Notes: generated by a model not told the origin, from the sequence alone. Shown: positions 1 through 8,502, numbered from the stretch's first letter. The stretch is 64,000 nt of DNA from Clostridium mediterraneense (GCF_900091705.1 NZ_LT594785.1:627257-691256), one strand, 5' to 3'. Program-made: numbers and translations.

Positions 1-10
1 ATAATACCTT

Positions 11-84
11 GCGGGTATAGTTCATTGGTAGAACGTCAGCCTTCCAAGCTGAATAGGCGAGTTCGATTCTCGCTACCCGCTCCA
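11..84 (+). tRNA. tRNA-Gly (TCC)
   Basis: Full cloverleaf with CCA encoded. The acceptor GCGGGTA pairs with TACCCGC, the anticodon loop reads CTTCCAA so the anticodon is TCC (glycine), and the T-arm is GTTCGATTC-like. It is the first of three identical copies. The 10 bases before it match the spacer found before copies two and three, which suggests that a further copy or the same spacer unit lies upstream of the window. Confidence 0.97.
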
Positions 85-112
85 TAAAAAAATAATAAAT
101 TTATAATACCTT

Positions 113-186
113 GCGGGTATAGTTCATTGGTAGAACGTCAGCCTTCCAAGCTGAATAGGCGAGTTCGATTCTCGCTACCCGCTCCA
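113..186 (+). tRNA. tRNA-Gly (TCC), second copy
   Basis: Identical over all 74 bases to the copy at 11-84, CCA included. It is separated from that copy by a 28-base AT-rich spacer that is itself nearly the same as the next spacer, so the repeating unit is tRNA plus spacer. Confidence 0.97.
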
Positions 187-212
187 CAAAAAATAATAAA
201 TTTATAATACCT

Positions 213-286
213 GCGGGTATAGTTCATTGGTAGAACGTCAGCCTTCCAAGCTGAATAGGCGAGTTCGATTCTCGCTACCCGCTCCA
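213..286 (+). tRNA. tRNA-Gly (TCC), third copy
   Basis: Identical to the two preceding glycine tRNA genes, anticodon TCC, CCA encoded. The following spacer is only 12 bases before the first lysine tRNA, consistent with one polycistronic tRNA transcript. Confidence 0.97.
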
Positions 287-298
287 TTTAAATAATAT

Positions 299-375
299 GC
301 ACCATTAGCTCAGTTGGTTAGAGCACCTGACTCTTAATCAGGGTGCCCTGGGTTCGAGTCCCAGATGGTGTACCA
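299..375 (+). tRNA. tRNA-Lys (CTT)
   Basis: 77-base cloverleaf with CCA encoded. The anticodon loop CTCTTAA gives anticodon CTT, which reads AAG lysine codons. The T-loop is GGTTCGAGTCC. First of three identical copies; the first acceptor pair is a G-T wobble. Confidence 0.97.
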
Positions 376-396
376 CTTTTTTAAAAAATATAATAT

Positions 397-473
397 GCAC
401 CATTAGCTCAGTTGGTTAGAGCACCTGACTCTTAATCAGGGTGCCCTGGGTTCGAGTCCCAGATGGTGTACCA
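397..473 (+). tRNA. tRNA-Lys (CTT), second copy
   Basis: Identical to the copy at 299-375, anticodon CTT, CCA encoded, separated from it by a 21-base AT-rich spacer. Confidence 0.97.
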
Positions 474-495
474 TTTTTTAAAAAATAAATAATAT

Positions 496-572
496 GCACC
501 ATTAGCTCAGTTGGTTAGAGCACCTGACTCTTAATCAGGGTGCCCTGGGTTCGAGTCCCAGATGGTGTACCA
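496..572 (+). tRNA. tRNA-Lys (CTT), third copy
   Basis: Identical to the two preceding lysine tRNA genes. It is followed within three bases by an intrinsic terminator, so it is the last gene of the tRNA transcript. Confidence 0.97.
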
Positions 573-574
573 TT

Positions 575-602
575 AAAGCAGTAAAATATACTGCTTTTTT
601 TT
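575..602 (+). terminator. intrinsic terminator of the tRNA cluster
   Basis: The inverted repeat AAAGCAGT / ACTGCTTT with a short A/T loop is followed by a run of T. It closes the six-gene tRNA transcript. Confidence 0.85.
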
Positions 603-633
603 GTTCGTTTAATATTGTTTTGTATCCATACAA

Positions 634-662
634 TTGATTGGTGGAAAATAAAGGTATATAAT
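634..662 (+). promoter_or_regulatory. sigma-A type promoter of pdxY
   Basis: TTGATT and TATAAT separated by 17 bases lie about 30 bases ahead of the coding sequence and its AGAGAGAAGG ribosome binding site. Placement between the tRNA terminator and the gene suggests pdxY starts its own transcript. Confidence 0.7.
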
Positions 663-693
663 TAATTTATTTAAAAAGAGAGAAGGAATAAAA

Positions 694-1539
694 ATGTATC
701 AAATTAAAAAAGTTATGGCTATTCATGATATATCTTGTTATGGAAGAGCTTCATTGACAACAATAATTCCTACTTTATCTATAATGGGAGTTCAAGTATG
801 TCCACTTCCAACAGCTATCTTATCTACTCATACTGGTGGTTATGGAAAACCAGAGCAAGTTGATTTAAGTAATTTTATAGATAATGCAAAGAATCATTGG
901 AAAGAATTAAATTTAGAGTTTGATTGTATTTATACAGGTTATTTATCAAATGCATCACAAGTAAAATTAATAAAAGATATAATAAAAGATTTTAAATCAA
1001 GAAATAAACTAGTAGTTATAGATCCTGTAATGGCTGATGAAGGTAAGCTTTATAGTAATATAGGAGTAGATATGGTGGAAGCAATGAGAGATTTAATCTT
1101 AGAAGCTGATATTATAACTCCTAATATAACAGAAGCAGCTTTTTTATTAGGAAAAGATTATAATGATATATTTGATTTTGAGGAAGTTGATATATGGGCG
1201 ATAAAGCTTGCAGATTTAGGAATTGATAATGTTGTTATAACAAGTGTCCCAAGTAAAAAAGGAAGTAATTATATAGATACTATAAGTTATGATAGAAAAA
1301 CAGAAAAACTTATAAGGATATCAGTAGAAAAAGTTAATAAATATTATCCTGGAACTGGTGACTTTTTTGCTTCTATTTTAATAGGTGAAATTTTAAATGG
1401 AGTAAATATACAAGAAGCAGCTAAAAAAGCTAGTGAATTTATTGGATTATCTATAGCTGAGAGTGCCAAATATGATTATAATTCCAAGGAAGGAATACTT
1501 TTAGAAAAAGTATTACCCCAATTGTTAAAAAAATATTAA
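694..1539 (+). CDS. pdxY: pyridoxamine/pyridoxal kinase (PdxY type)
   Basis: Phosphorylates pyridoxal or pyridoxamine with ATP in the B6 salvage pathway; cytosolic. The 281 residues read as a ribokinase/PfkB-fold kinase of the PdxK/PdxY branch: an N-terminal AIHDISCYGRASL substrate segment, a central VVIDPVMADEGKLY stretch and the C-terminal anion-hole motif PGTGDFF with the catalytic Asp. Length is usual for the family (about 280-290). It is preceded by its own promoter and an AGAGAGAAGG ribosome binding site, and followed by the S-box leader of the next gene, so it is probably monocistronic. Whether pyridoxal or pyridoxamine is preferred cannot be told from sequence; hydroxymethylpyrimidine kinase is a less likely relative. 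Confidence 0.88.
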   Translation: MYQIKKVMAIHDISCYGRASLTTIIPTLSIMGVQVCPLPTAILSTHTGGYGKPEQVDLSNFIDNAKNHWKELNLEFDCIYTGYLSNASQVKLIKDIIKDFKSRNKLVVIDPVMADEGKLYSNIGVDMVEAMRDLILEADIITPNITEAAFLLGKDYNDIFDFEEVDIWAIKLADLGIDNVVITSVPSKKGSNYIDTISYDRKTEKLIRISVEKVNKYYPGTGDFFASILIGEILNGVNIQEAAKKASEFIGLSIAESAKYDYNSKEGILLEKVLPQLLKKY

Positions 1540-1616
1540 TTTAGAAAGTTAAGCATTGTATTGTAAAAAAATTAATAGTAAAATATCATTAAAATTAAAT
1601 TAAGAACTTTTTATTA

Positions 1617-1739
1617 TCTTATCCAGAGTGGTGGAGGGACTGGCCCTATGAAACCCGGCAACCAATATATTTAGGTTAATTATATCTAAATTTAGAACGG
1701 TGCTAATTCCAGCAGTTATTAGAAGACTGATAGATAAGA
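1617..1739 (+). promoter_or_regulatory. S-box (SAM-I) riboswitch aptamer
   Basis: Carries the S-box core: CTTATC at 1618-1623 pairs with GATAAG at 1733-1738 to close P1. Inside lie the GAGGGACTGGCCC and GAAACCCGGCAACC segments and the GGTGCTAATTCCAGCAG segment. These are the conserved SAM-binding and kink-turn elements. High S-adenosylmethionine is expected to favour the terminator just downstream and so lower expression of the transporter gene. Confidence 0.96.
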
Positions 1740-1763
1740 AGATTACTAAGCGTTTTGAGTATT

Positions 1764-1793
1764 AACTTCTGTCTAAAAACAGGAGTTTTTTTT
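1764..1793 (+). terminator. S-box expression-platform terminator
   Basis: AACTTCTG pairs with CAGGAGTT (one G-T pair) and is followed by eight T. The AGAAG of the P1 3' side at 1736-1740 can pair with CTTCT of this stem, giving the expected antiterminator alternative. Confidence 0.9.
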
Positions 1794-1878
1794 ATTTATG
1801 TAAGAATTAGACTACGGAGAGTTTTTAGATAAAAACAAATGATAATAGAAAGTCTCTAAATGAAGGGGGATGCAAATT

Positions 1879-3186
1879 ATGAAAAAACAAAAAGGAAGTG
1901 CGTTAGCACTATTACCATTAATAGTTTTTGTAGTATCTTATTTAGGTATGTCATTAATTTTAGATGATTTTTATGCAGTATCTATATTAGTTCCAGGACT
2001 TTTAGCTGCTATAGTAGCTTTATTTATGAATAGAAAAATAGGCTTTGAAAAAAGTTTAGAGCATTTTTGTAAAGGTGCAGGAAATAGTAATATTATATTA
2101 ATGTGTTTAATATTTATTTTAGCAGGAGCTTTTGCAAAGGTTGCTAGTTCAATGGGAGCAGTAGAATCAACAGTTAACCTAGGTCTTACTGTACTTCCAA
2201 AAGGAGTTCTTGTAGCTGGAGTATTTGTTATATCAGGTTTTATAGCAATATCATTAGGTACTTCAATGGGGACAATAGCTGCTATAGTTCCAATAGCTAC
2301 AGCAATAGCAGAGAAAACAACATTATCTTTGCCTCTTATAGTGGGAGCAGTTGTTGGTGGAGCTATGTTTGGTGATAATTTATCAATTATTTCAGATACA
2401 ACAATAGCGGCAACTAGAACTCAAGGTTGTAATATGAGAGATAAATTTAGAATGAATTTTAAAGTAGTGCTTCCAGCAGCTTTAATATCAATAGTTTTAT
2501 ATGTTATTTTAGGTTCAGGAGCACAAATTTCATCACAAGCATATGATTATAGTTTAATAAAAGTTGTTCCTTATCTTGTAATACTTATTTCAGCTTTAGC
2601 AGGAGTAAATGTAATTATAGTTTTAAGTGGTGGAATAGGACTTGCAGCTATAATTGGATTTATGACAGGCTCAATGGATTTAAGAAGTTTATTTAGTTCA
2701 ATATCAACAGGTATTTCAGGAATGAGTGAGCTTATAATAATTTCACTTATAATAGGAGGAATTGTTGAATTAATTAAAGTAAATGGTGGTATAGAATTTA
2801 TACTTAATGCTGTGACTAGTAAAATAAAAACTAAAATGGGTGCAGAAATAGGAATTGGTGTTTTAGTTAGTATTATAGATATAGCTACTGCAAATAATAC
2901 AATAGCAATAGTTACTGTAGGGCCAATAGCTAAAGATATTTCTGATAAATATGACTTAGATCCAAAGAGAGTAGCAGGAATACTTGATATGTTTTCTTGT
3001 GTATTCCAAGGTTTAATACCATATGGAGCACAACTTTTAACTGCTGCATCACTTGCAGGACTTGCTCCTTTTGAAATAATGAAATATTTATTCTATCCTT
3101 ATTTAATGGGGGTTAGTGCAGTAATATTTATAACTATATTTTCAAAAAGAAAAGTTTTAAAAGTAAATAAAGAGTTAGTTAGTTAG
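1879..3186 (+). CDS. metT: NhaC-superfamily transporter, likely methionine uptake (MetT)
   Basis: A polytopic membrane protein of 435 residues, about 11-12 hydrophobic segments, with the Na+/H+ antiporter NhaC-family look (SLGTSMGTIAAI and GGAMFGDNLSIISDTT near the middle). The family alone would say sodium/proton exchange, but it is the only gene behind a SAM-I riboswitch. NhaC-type MetT proteins under S-box control have been proposed as methionine transporters, so methionine uptake is the better call; this is inference from regulation. The in-frame ATG at 1870 overlaps the AAGGGGGA ribosome binding site, so the ATG at 1879 is chosen. A strong hairpin follows the stop. Confidence 0.8.
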   Translation: MKKQKGSALALLPLIVFVVSYLGMSLILDDFYAVSILVPGLLAAIVALFMNRKIGFEKSLEHFCKGAGNSNIILMCLIFILAGAFAKVASSMGAVESTVNLGLTVLPKGVLVAGVFVISGFIAISLGTSMGTIAAIVPIATAIAEKTTLSLPLIVGAVVGGAMFGDNLSIISDTTIAATRTQGCNMRDKFRMNFKVVLPAALISIVLYVILGSGAQISSQAYDYSLIKVVPYLVILISALAGVNVIIVLSGGIGLAAIIGFMTGSMDLRSLFSSISTGISGMSELIIISLIIGGIVELIKVNGGIEFILNAVTSKIKTKMGAEIGIGVLVSIIDIATANNTIAIVTVGPIAKDISDKYDLDPKRVAGILDMFSCVFQGLIPYGAQLLTAASLAGLAPFEIMKYLFYPYLMGVSAVIFITIFSKRKVLKVNKELVS

Positions 3187-3212
3187 TTTTTAAATTTTAA
3201 TATATCCTATAG

Positions 3213-3249
3213 AAAATGCACGATTTAAATAAAATCGTGCATTTTAATT
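3213..3249. terminator. bidirectional terminator between metT and ispF
   Basis: A 14-base inverted repeat, AAAATGCACGATTT / AAATCGTGCATTTT, with A-rich and T-rich flanks lies between two convergent genes and can serve both strands. Confidence 0.85.
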
Positions 3250-3270
3250 TTATATTGAATTAATATATTT

Positions 3271-3738
3271 CTATAATAATAATGCTATGCTTTGAGATGA
3301 AATACCTTCCATTGAACCTGTAAATCCAAGACCTTCTTCAGTTGTAGCTTTTACATTTACACAATCTATGTCTATATCTAAAGCTTTTGCGATATTTGCT
3401 CTCATAGAATCTATATGAGGTCTCATTTTAGGTTGTTGAGCTATTATAGTTGCATCAATATTACCTATTTTATAGCCTTTAGATTTTATAAGTTTACCAA
3501 CTTCAGTTAGTAAGACTAAGCTGTCTGCTCCTTTAAATTTTTCATCAGTATCTGGGAAGTGTTTTCCTATATCACCAAGGGCTGCAGCTCCAAGCAAAGA
3601 ATCAGAAATTGCATGTAAAAGTACATCAGCATCTGAGTGTCCAAGAAGTCCTTTTTCAAATGGTATTTTAACTCCACCTATAATTAGGTCTCTATTTTTG
3701 ACTAATTTATGTACATCATAGCCTAATCCTATTCTCAT
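3271..3738 (-). CDS. ispF: 2-C-methyl-D-erythritol 2,4-cyclodiphosphate synthase
   Basis: Cyclises CDP-methylerythritol 2-phosphate in the MEP isoprenoid pathway, releasing CMP; a cytosolic trimer. The 155 residues match the family length. The start reads [12 protein letters not shown], with zinc ligands expected at D8, H10 and H42; the motifs LGHSDADVL and [11 protein letters not shown] and the C-terminal [12 protein letters not shown] active-site loop are all present. On the reverse strand AAGGAG lies a few bases before ATG. It stands alone on the minus strand, divergent from the SigI/RsgI-like gene and convergent with metT. No fused IspD domain is present. Confidence 0.96.
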   Translation of the reverse strand: MRIGLGYDVHKLVKNRDLIIGGVKIPFEKGLLGHSDADVLLHAISDSLLGAAALGDIGKHFPDTDEKFKGADSLVLLTEVGKLIKSKGYKIGNIDATIIAQQPKMRPHIDSMRANIAKALDIDIDCVNVKATTEEGLGFTGSMEGISSQSIALLL

Positions 3739-3921
3739 AAAAATTCTCCTTATATAATTGTATTTATCTATTTATTATTTAAATATATTATATCATTTAA
3801 TAGAGAATCTTTCTTTAATTATGATATATATATGATATAATTTATTGTTGTAGAAATAATTTGAAAAAATTGAAGTTTTTATTAAGTTGTTAAGAAATTT
3901 TTAAAGTTTTAGGGGGCTAAG

Positions 3922-4977
3922 ATGGAGAACTTTGAATTCCAGAGGGATAAATATATTTTCTCGAACAATAAAAAACATAATAAAGATATAAATGAAGATG
4001 AGTTATTAAAAGAAATAAAGCTATTAAGAAGAACTTATAGAAAGAACGGTATAAAGTTACATAATATTTCACAAGTTGAGATTAATGAAAATAGAAGAAA
4101 TATAATACTTAATATAGCTATGTTTGTAAAGGATGAACCAGAAATTTTAGATACTTATAGAAGACATAAAAAGCTTCCATTAATAAGAATTGGTGAGGAG
4201 ACAGGTGCAAGAATTGAATTTCTAAGAAAATATGAAGATTATTTAGAGTTATATGTAATTTTATTTTCTGATAAAAGATATTCTCAAATAGTTAAATATT
4301 TAAATATAAAACCTAGACAATCAGAAGATGTAAAATTATTAAAAGTTGTTGGTGAACAGGAAAGGCAAGGTCTTTTTAAGGGGATTACTATAGGGCTTCA
4401 TCATAAATCAATAATTATTTTAACTAGGCAAGGGGAAGTTATAAGAGTTAGATATATAGATAATTCAATTCTTGGAGAAGAAATAATTTCTAAAAAGTTT
4501 AGTGGATTTTCTGCATATATGCCAAATGTTATTGGTGTTAGTTTAATTTTAATTTGTATTTATTGTGGATTATCATTTATATATAGGCTTTCAGATAGTA
4601 AAATAGTTATAAGAACTACCTCTGAGATTAAACTTGATGTAAATAAGTTTAATAGAGTAGTGGATGCTAATTCACCTAGTGAAAAGGGAAAAGAGCTTAT
4701 AGAAAATATGAAATTAGAAAATAAAAAGCTAGATACAGCGATACATAATATTTTAGAGTACATAGATGATAATTCGATGGTTCCAGAGAATGGAGTTATA
4801 AATGTAGCTGTAACAGGTGATAAGATTAATTTTCAGGAATTAACGGAAACAAATTCTCTTGTTAAAAATCAATATAATGATAAGGATAAAAAAGAAAGAG
4901 TATTTTCTCTTTTAATTAATAATTCAGGACAAGAGGAAACTATGTCTCCAGAAAAGCAAAAACCAAAGGAGAAATAA
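3922..4977 (+). CDS. membrane RsgI-like anti-sigma protein with an N-terminal SigI-like domain
   Basis: Single-pass membrane protein of 351 residues. Residues about 30-130 resemble the C-terminal promoter-binding part of SigI sigma factors: a basic helix, then [19 protein letters not shown], the [13 protein letters not shown] stretch and a helix like the usual RKTIERNRKYI segment. About 150-192 resemble the RsgI N-terminal domain ([16 protein letters not shown], then GEEI). One membrane helix lies near 199-222. Residues 228-305 resemble the extracytoplasmic RsgI domain ([14 protein letters not shown], then GKELI). A charged tail follows, with no sugar-binding module. No SigI region 2 is present and no sigI gene is adjacent, so it is not a sigma factor. 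The ATG follows TAGGGGGC. rluF starts 3 bases after the stop. Domain calls rest on remembered family patterns. Confidence 0.7.
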   Translation: MENFEFQRDKYIFSNNKKHNKDINEDELLKEIKLLRRTYRKNGIKLHNISQVEINENRRNIILNIAMFVKDEPEILDTYRRHKKLPLIRIGEETGARIEFLRKYEDYLELYVILFSDKRYSQIVKYLNIKPRQSEDVKLLKVVGEQERQGLFKGITIGLHHKSIIILTRQGEVIRVRYIDNSILGEEIISKKFSGFSAYMPNVIGVSLILICIYCGLSFIYRLSDSKIVIRTTSEIKLDVNKFNRVVDANSPSEKGKELIENMKLENKKLDTAIHNILEYIDDNSMVPENGVINVAVTGDKINFQELTETNSLVKNQYNDKDKKERVFSLLINNSGQEETMSPEKQKPKEK

Positions 4978-4979
4978 AA

Positions 4980-5942
4980 GTGAATTTAAAAAAAAATAAT
5001 AACAAAGGATTAAATAAAGATTATATTCAGGCAGATAAGTCTTCAAGAGAAGAAATAAGATTAAATAAATATATAGGAGAGAGTGGATTTGCTTCAAGAA
5101 GAGAAGCAGATGCACTTATTGAAGCAGGTAGAGTTAAAATTGATGGAAAAGTTGCTACTATGGGATCAAAAGTTAAGAAGGGTCAAAAAGTAACAGTTGA
5201 TAATAAGCCTATTATGGAGGAAGAAGAACTTGTTTATATTGCTTTAAATAAACCAGTTGGTATAACATGTACAACAGAAAAACATGTAAAAGGTAATATA
5301 GTAGATTTTATTGGACATGAAAAAAGAATATTTCCAATAGGTAGACTTGATAAGGATTCACAAGGTCTTATTTATTTAACTAATGATGGTGATATAGTTA
5401 ATAAAATTTTAAGAGCTGGGAACAATCATGAAAAAGAATATTTAGTTACAGTTGATAAGCCTATAACTGATAGTTTTATTAAAGGGATGTCTAATGGAGT
5501 TCCGATTTTGGGGACTGTAACAAAAAAGTGTAAGATAACTAAAGAGAGTAAATATGTTTTTAGAATAATTTTAACTCAAGGCTTAAATAGACAAATTAGA
5601 AGAATGAGTGGTTACTTTGGATATGAGGTTAAAAAGCTTGAAAGAATAAGAATTATGAATATTACTCTTAAAGGACTTGCAATTGGTGAGTGGAGATATA
5701 TTACTAAAAAAGAACTTGATGAAATAAATAGATTAACTAAAGAATCAGTTAGTACAGAAGAAGCATCAGATCAAAGTTTAAGACCTAGAGATGGAGTAAA
5801 TCAAAGAGATAAACCTAAGAGTAAAAAGAAAACTAGTTTTAATGTAAAGAATAGTAGTAAAAAATCTTTTAGTAGAGATAAAGATAGAATTAAATCAAAT
5901 AGAAATAAGTCAAAAATAAATAAAAGATTTAGAGAAAAATAG
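4980..5942 (+). CDS. rluF: 23S rRNA pseudouridine synthase RluF
   Basis: Isomerises uridine to pseudouridine in 23S rRNA (U2604-type site by family). Of 320 residues, an S4 RNA-binding domain occupies about 26-75 ([17 protein letters not shown]), followed by the RsuA/RluB/E/F catalytic domain with the [10 protein letters not shown] motif; D124 is the expected nucleophile. The [20 protein letters not shown] stretch is typical of RluF rather than RluB. The last 70 residues are a Lys/Arg/Ser-rich tail. Start is GTG at 4980, with AAAGGAG lying inside the end of the preceding gene, so translation of the two is probably coupled. A strong terminator follows. Confidence 0.92.
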   Translation: MNLKKNNNKGLNKDYIQADKSSREEIRLNKYIGESGFASRREADALIEAGRVKIDGKVATMGSKVKKGQKVTVDNKPIMEEEELVYIALNKPVGITCTTEKHVKGNIVDFIGHEKRIFPIGRLDKDSQGLIYLTNDGDIVNKILRAGNNHEKEYLVTVDKPITDSFIKGMSNGVPILGTVTKKCKITKESKYVFRIILTQGLNRQIRRMSGYFGYEVKKLERIRIMNITLKGLAIGEWRYITKKELDEINRLTKESVSTEEASDQSLRPRDGVNQRDKPKSKKKTSFNVKNSSKKSFSRDKDRIKSNRNKSKINKRFREK

Positions 5943-5992
5943 AATTTTAATTGTAAAGTTAATTTAGCTTTAAAATTAGGAAAAATTAAAAG

Positions 5993-6088
5993 TTATCCAC
6001 AGGGAAACTTTAATTTATCAATAAAATATACTGGAAAATAGTTAAAAAATGGAAGTTATCCACAGTATCCACAAGGAGATGTGGATAA
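5993..6088. promoter_or_regulatory. cluster of DnaA-box sequences
   Basis: Exact TTATCCACA occurs at 5993-6001 and 6056-6064 on the plus strand and at 6080-6088 on the minus strand. GTATCCACA (8 of 9) lies at 6065-6073. The last two exact copies also form the stem of the rluF terminator. Four sites in 96 bases of otherwise A/T sequence suggest DnaA binding, but function is inference. Confidence 0.5.
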
Positions 6089-6096
6089 CTTTTTTA
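6053..6096 (+). terminator. intrinsic terminator after rluF
   Basis: AAGTTATCCAC pairs exactly with GTGGATAACTT around a 17-base loop and is followed by a T run. The stem is made of two inverted DnaA-box sequences. Confidence 0.82.
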
Positions 6097-6189
6097 TTAT
6101 TAAAATTTTTTTGATGTTTAGAAAGCTACATATTTATATAAGGTAGAGAGATACTAAGAGTAAAATAAGTATTTGAAAAGGAGAAAAAA

Positions 6190-6876
6190 ATGAAAAAAGC
6201 TGTATTATTATTTTTGACTTTCTTTAGCCTTATTATAAATTTTAATATTTTTGCATTAGCTTCTAATGTTGAGATAAATGAAAAACAAATTAATAGAAAG
6301 GATCAATATATAGAAGTAAATGTAAAAGTTCCTATTATAAAAACAAGTGATGGAATAGGAAAACAATTGACCGATAAAATAAATAAACATACTGAAAATT
6401 GGGTGAATGATCTAACAGACCTTGCAAAACATGATGATGTTAAAGAGACAGGAAGAAAATTTGATTTGTATAGTATTTTTAAAGTTGCATATAATAAGAA
6501 TGATATACTTAGTATTCCTATAACTTATTATCAATATACTGGTGGAGCACATGGGATTACTACTTTATATCCTTATAATTTTAATATGATGACAGGAAAA
6601 AATTTAAATTTAAAAGAGTTATTTAAAGATGATTTTGATTATAAGAAGATAATGAATGAAGTAATAACTAAGGAAATAAGTAAAGATAAAGAAATTTATT
6701 TTAATGATGGTAAAGATTTTAAGGGAATAAAGGATAATCAAGATTTTTATATTTCTGATGAGGGAATAGTTGTTTATTTTCAACTTTATGAAATAGCACC
6801 ATATTCATCAGGAATTAGAGAATTTTTAATTCCTAAAGCAAAAATTGAAAATGGATTAAAGATAAAAATTTATTAA
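6190..6876 (+). CDS. secreted DUF4163/DUF3298-type protein
   Basis: A 228-residue exported protein. Residues 1-24 form a signal peptide (basic MKKA start, hydrophobic core, then ALAS with likely cleavage). The rest resembles the paired DUF4163 and DUF3298 domains found in RsiV and in the N-terminal part of PdaC: an early strand-rich half, the characteristic YYQYTGGAHG turn, NLKELFKDD, and the end part with YEIAPYSSG. RsiV and PdaC relatives bind lysozyme or peptidoglycan, but here there is no catalytic domain and no membrane anchor, so the role is unknown. The ribosome binding site is AAAGGAG and the gene has its own terminator; it appears to be monocistronic. Confidence 0.75.
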   Translation: MKKAVLLFLTFFSLIINFNIFALASNVEINEKQINRKDQYIEVNVKVPIIKTSDGIGKQLTDKINKHTENWVNDLTDLAKHDDVKETGRKFDLYSIFKVAYNKNDILSIPITYYQYTGGAHGITTLYPYNFNMMTGKNLNLKELFKDDFDYKKIMNEVITKEISKDKEIYFNDGKDFKGIKDNQDFYISDEGIVVYFQLYEIAPYSSGIREFLIPKAKIENGLKIKIY

Positions 6877-6882
6877 TTTATT

Positions 6883-6912
6883 AGGCTTGTCTGAAAGGAT
6901 AAGCCTTTTTTG
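6883..6912 (+). terminator. intrinsic terminator
   Basis: AGGCTTGTC pairs with GATAAGCCT (one G-T pair) and is followed by a T run, 7 bases after the stop of the secreted protein gene. Confidence 0.8.
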
Positions 6913-6994
6913 TTTAGTTTAAGTTATTATTATGATATAAATAAATAAGTTTTGGGTGTTATAATTTATTTAGTAGATTGAGAGGGTGATTTTT

Positions 6995-8371
6995 ATGAGT
7001 ATTAATAAAGAAATTTTTGATAAGCAGAAACAGTTTTTTAAAACAGGAAAAACTTTAGATATAGATTTTAGAATAGAACAATTAAGAAAGTTAAAAGAAG
7101 TTATTAAAAGAAAAGAAGATAAAATTTTAGAGGCCTTAAATAAAGATCTTAGAAAATCAAGATTTGAGGGATATATAACAGAAGTTTCTATGGTATATGA
7201 AGAAATAAATTTAAGTATAAAATCTCTTAGAAGATGGAGTAAAAAACAAAAGGTAAAAAGTCCTTTAGCAGTTCTTCCTGCTAAGAGTTATATTTATTAT
7301 GAACCTTATGGAACTGTTCTTATTATAGGACCTTTTAATTATCCATTTCAGCTTAATTTTTCACCACTTGTTGGAGCTATAAGTGCTGGGAATACAGCTA
7401 TGATTAAACCATCAGAATCAGTAATGGAAACTACTAATATAATTAAAGAAATAATAGAGGAAACTTTTGATGAGAATTACATAGCATATGTAAATCCTGA
7501 AAAAGGTAAAGAAGTAGTAGAGGAACTTTTAAAGTTTAAGTATGATTATATTTTCTTTACTGGAAGTGTTACAGTAGGAAAAATTATTATGAGAGCAGCA
7601 GCAGACAATCTTATTCCTATAACTTTAGAACTTGGAGGAAAGAGTCCTTGTATAGTTGATAGTGATGCAAAATTAAGACTTGCAGCTAGAAGAATAGTTT
7701 GGGGAAAGCTTATAAATTCAGGTCAAACTTGTGTTGCACCAGATTATATTTATGTTCATAAAAGTATAAAAGATAAGTTTTTACAAACCTTAGCTGATGA
7801 AATAAAAATTCAATATGGAGAGAATACAAGATTTTCAGAAGATTATCCAAGAATGGTTAATGAAAGAGAGTTTGAAAGGGTAATTAGTTATATAAACAAA
7901 GAAAAAATTTATTTTGGTGGAAATAGTGAAAAAGAAGATCTTTATATAGAGCCAACTGTATTATCAAATGTTAATTGGAATGATGATGTTATGCAAAGTG
8001 AAATTTTTGGACCTTTATTCCCAGTATTAGAATTTGAGGATATAAATGATGTTATAGAAATTGTAAGTGATAGAGAAAAGCCACTTGCTTTATATTATTT
8101 CTCAGAAAGTAGAGATAAGATTAATTATATTTTAAAACATACAACTGCGGGTGGAGTTACAATTAATGATACTTTAATGCATGTATCATCTGCTTTCTTA
8201 CCTTTCGGAGGCGTTGGTAATAGTGGGATAGGAAGTTATCATGGAAAAGAGAGCTTTACAACATTTTCTCATAAGAAATCAGTTTTAAATAGAGCAACTT
8301 GGTTTGATATGCCACTTAGATATGCACCATTTAAGGATAAATTATCTCTAGCAAAGAAAATTTTAAAATGA
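6995..8371 (+). CDS. aldehyde dehydrogenase (class 3 type)
   Basis: NAD(P)-dependent oxidation of an aldehyde to a carboxylic acid; cytosolic or membrane-associated. The 458 residues show the family marks in order: IIGPFNYPFQL, KPSE, FTGSVTVGK, the general-base segment LELGGKSP, the catalytic Cys in NSGQTCVAPDY and EIFGPLFPV. Short length and the C-terminal LPFGGVGNSGIGSYHGK place it with class 3 or YwdH-like fatty/aromatic aldehyde dehydrogenases, not with CoA-acylating enzymes. A GTG at 6986 is in frame but lies in the AGAGGGTG ribosome binding site, so ATG at 6995 is preferred. No partner gene is adjacent; substrate unknown. Confidence 0.88.
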   Translation: MSINKEIFDKQKQFFKTGKTLDIDFRIEQLRKLKEVIKRKEDKILEALNKDLRKSRFEGYITEVSMVYEEINLSIKSLRRWSKKQKVKSPLAVLPAKSYIYYEPYGTVLIIGPFNYPFQLNFSPLVGAISAGNTAMIKPSESVMETTNIIKEIIEETFDENYIAYVNPEKGKEVVEELLKFKYDYIFFTGSVTVGKIIMRAAADNLIPITLELGGKSPCIVDSDAKLRLAARRIVWGKLINSGQTCVAPDYIYVHKSIKDKFLQTLADEIKIQYGENTRFSEDYPRMVNEREFERVISYINKEKIYFGGNSEKEDLYIEPTVLSNVNWNDDVMQSEIFGPLFPVLEFEDINDVIEIVSDREKPLALYYFSESRDKINYILKHTTAGGVTINDTLMHVSSAFLPFGGVGNSGIGSYHGKESFTTFSHKKSVLNRATWFDMPLRYAPFKDKLSLAKKILK

Positions 8372-8502
8372 TATCTAAAGTAAATAAAATGTGTATTTTA
8401 CAAATAAAGTAATAAATGTATAGACAAAGTAACTTTTTCGTTTTAGAATTATATGTAATAGATTAACATTATATATATTTTTAGGTAATGCGGAGGGGTA
8501 TT

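Noticed and set aside
1-602. Regular direct repeats that could suggest a CRISPR-like array
   Set aside because: The repeats fold as complete tRNA-Gly and tRNA-Lys genes with CCA ends; spacers are the same rather than unique.
3922-4320. N-terminal part as a full sigma factor SigI
   Set aside because: No region 2 for core polymerase and -10 recognition; the frame continues without break into RsgI-like domains.
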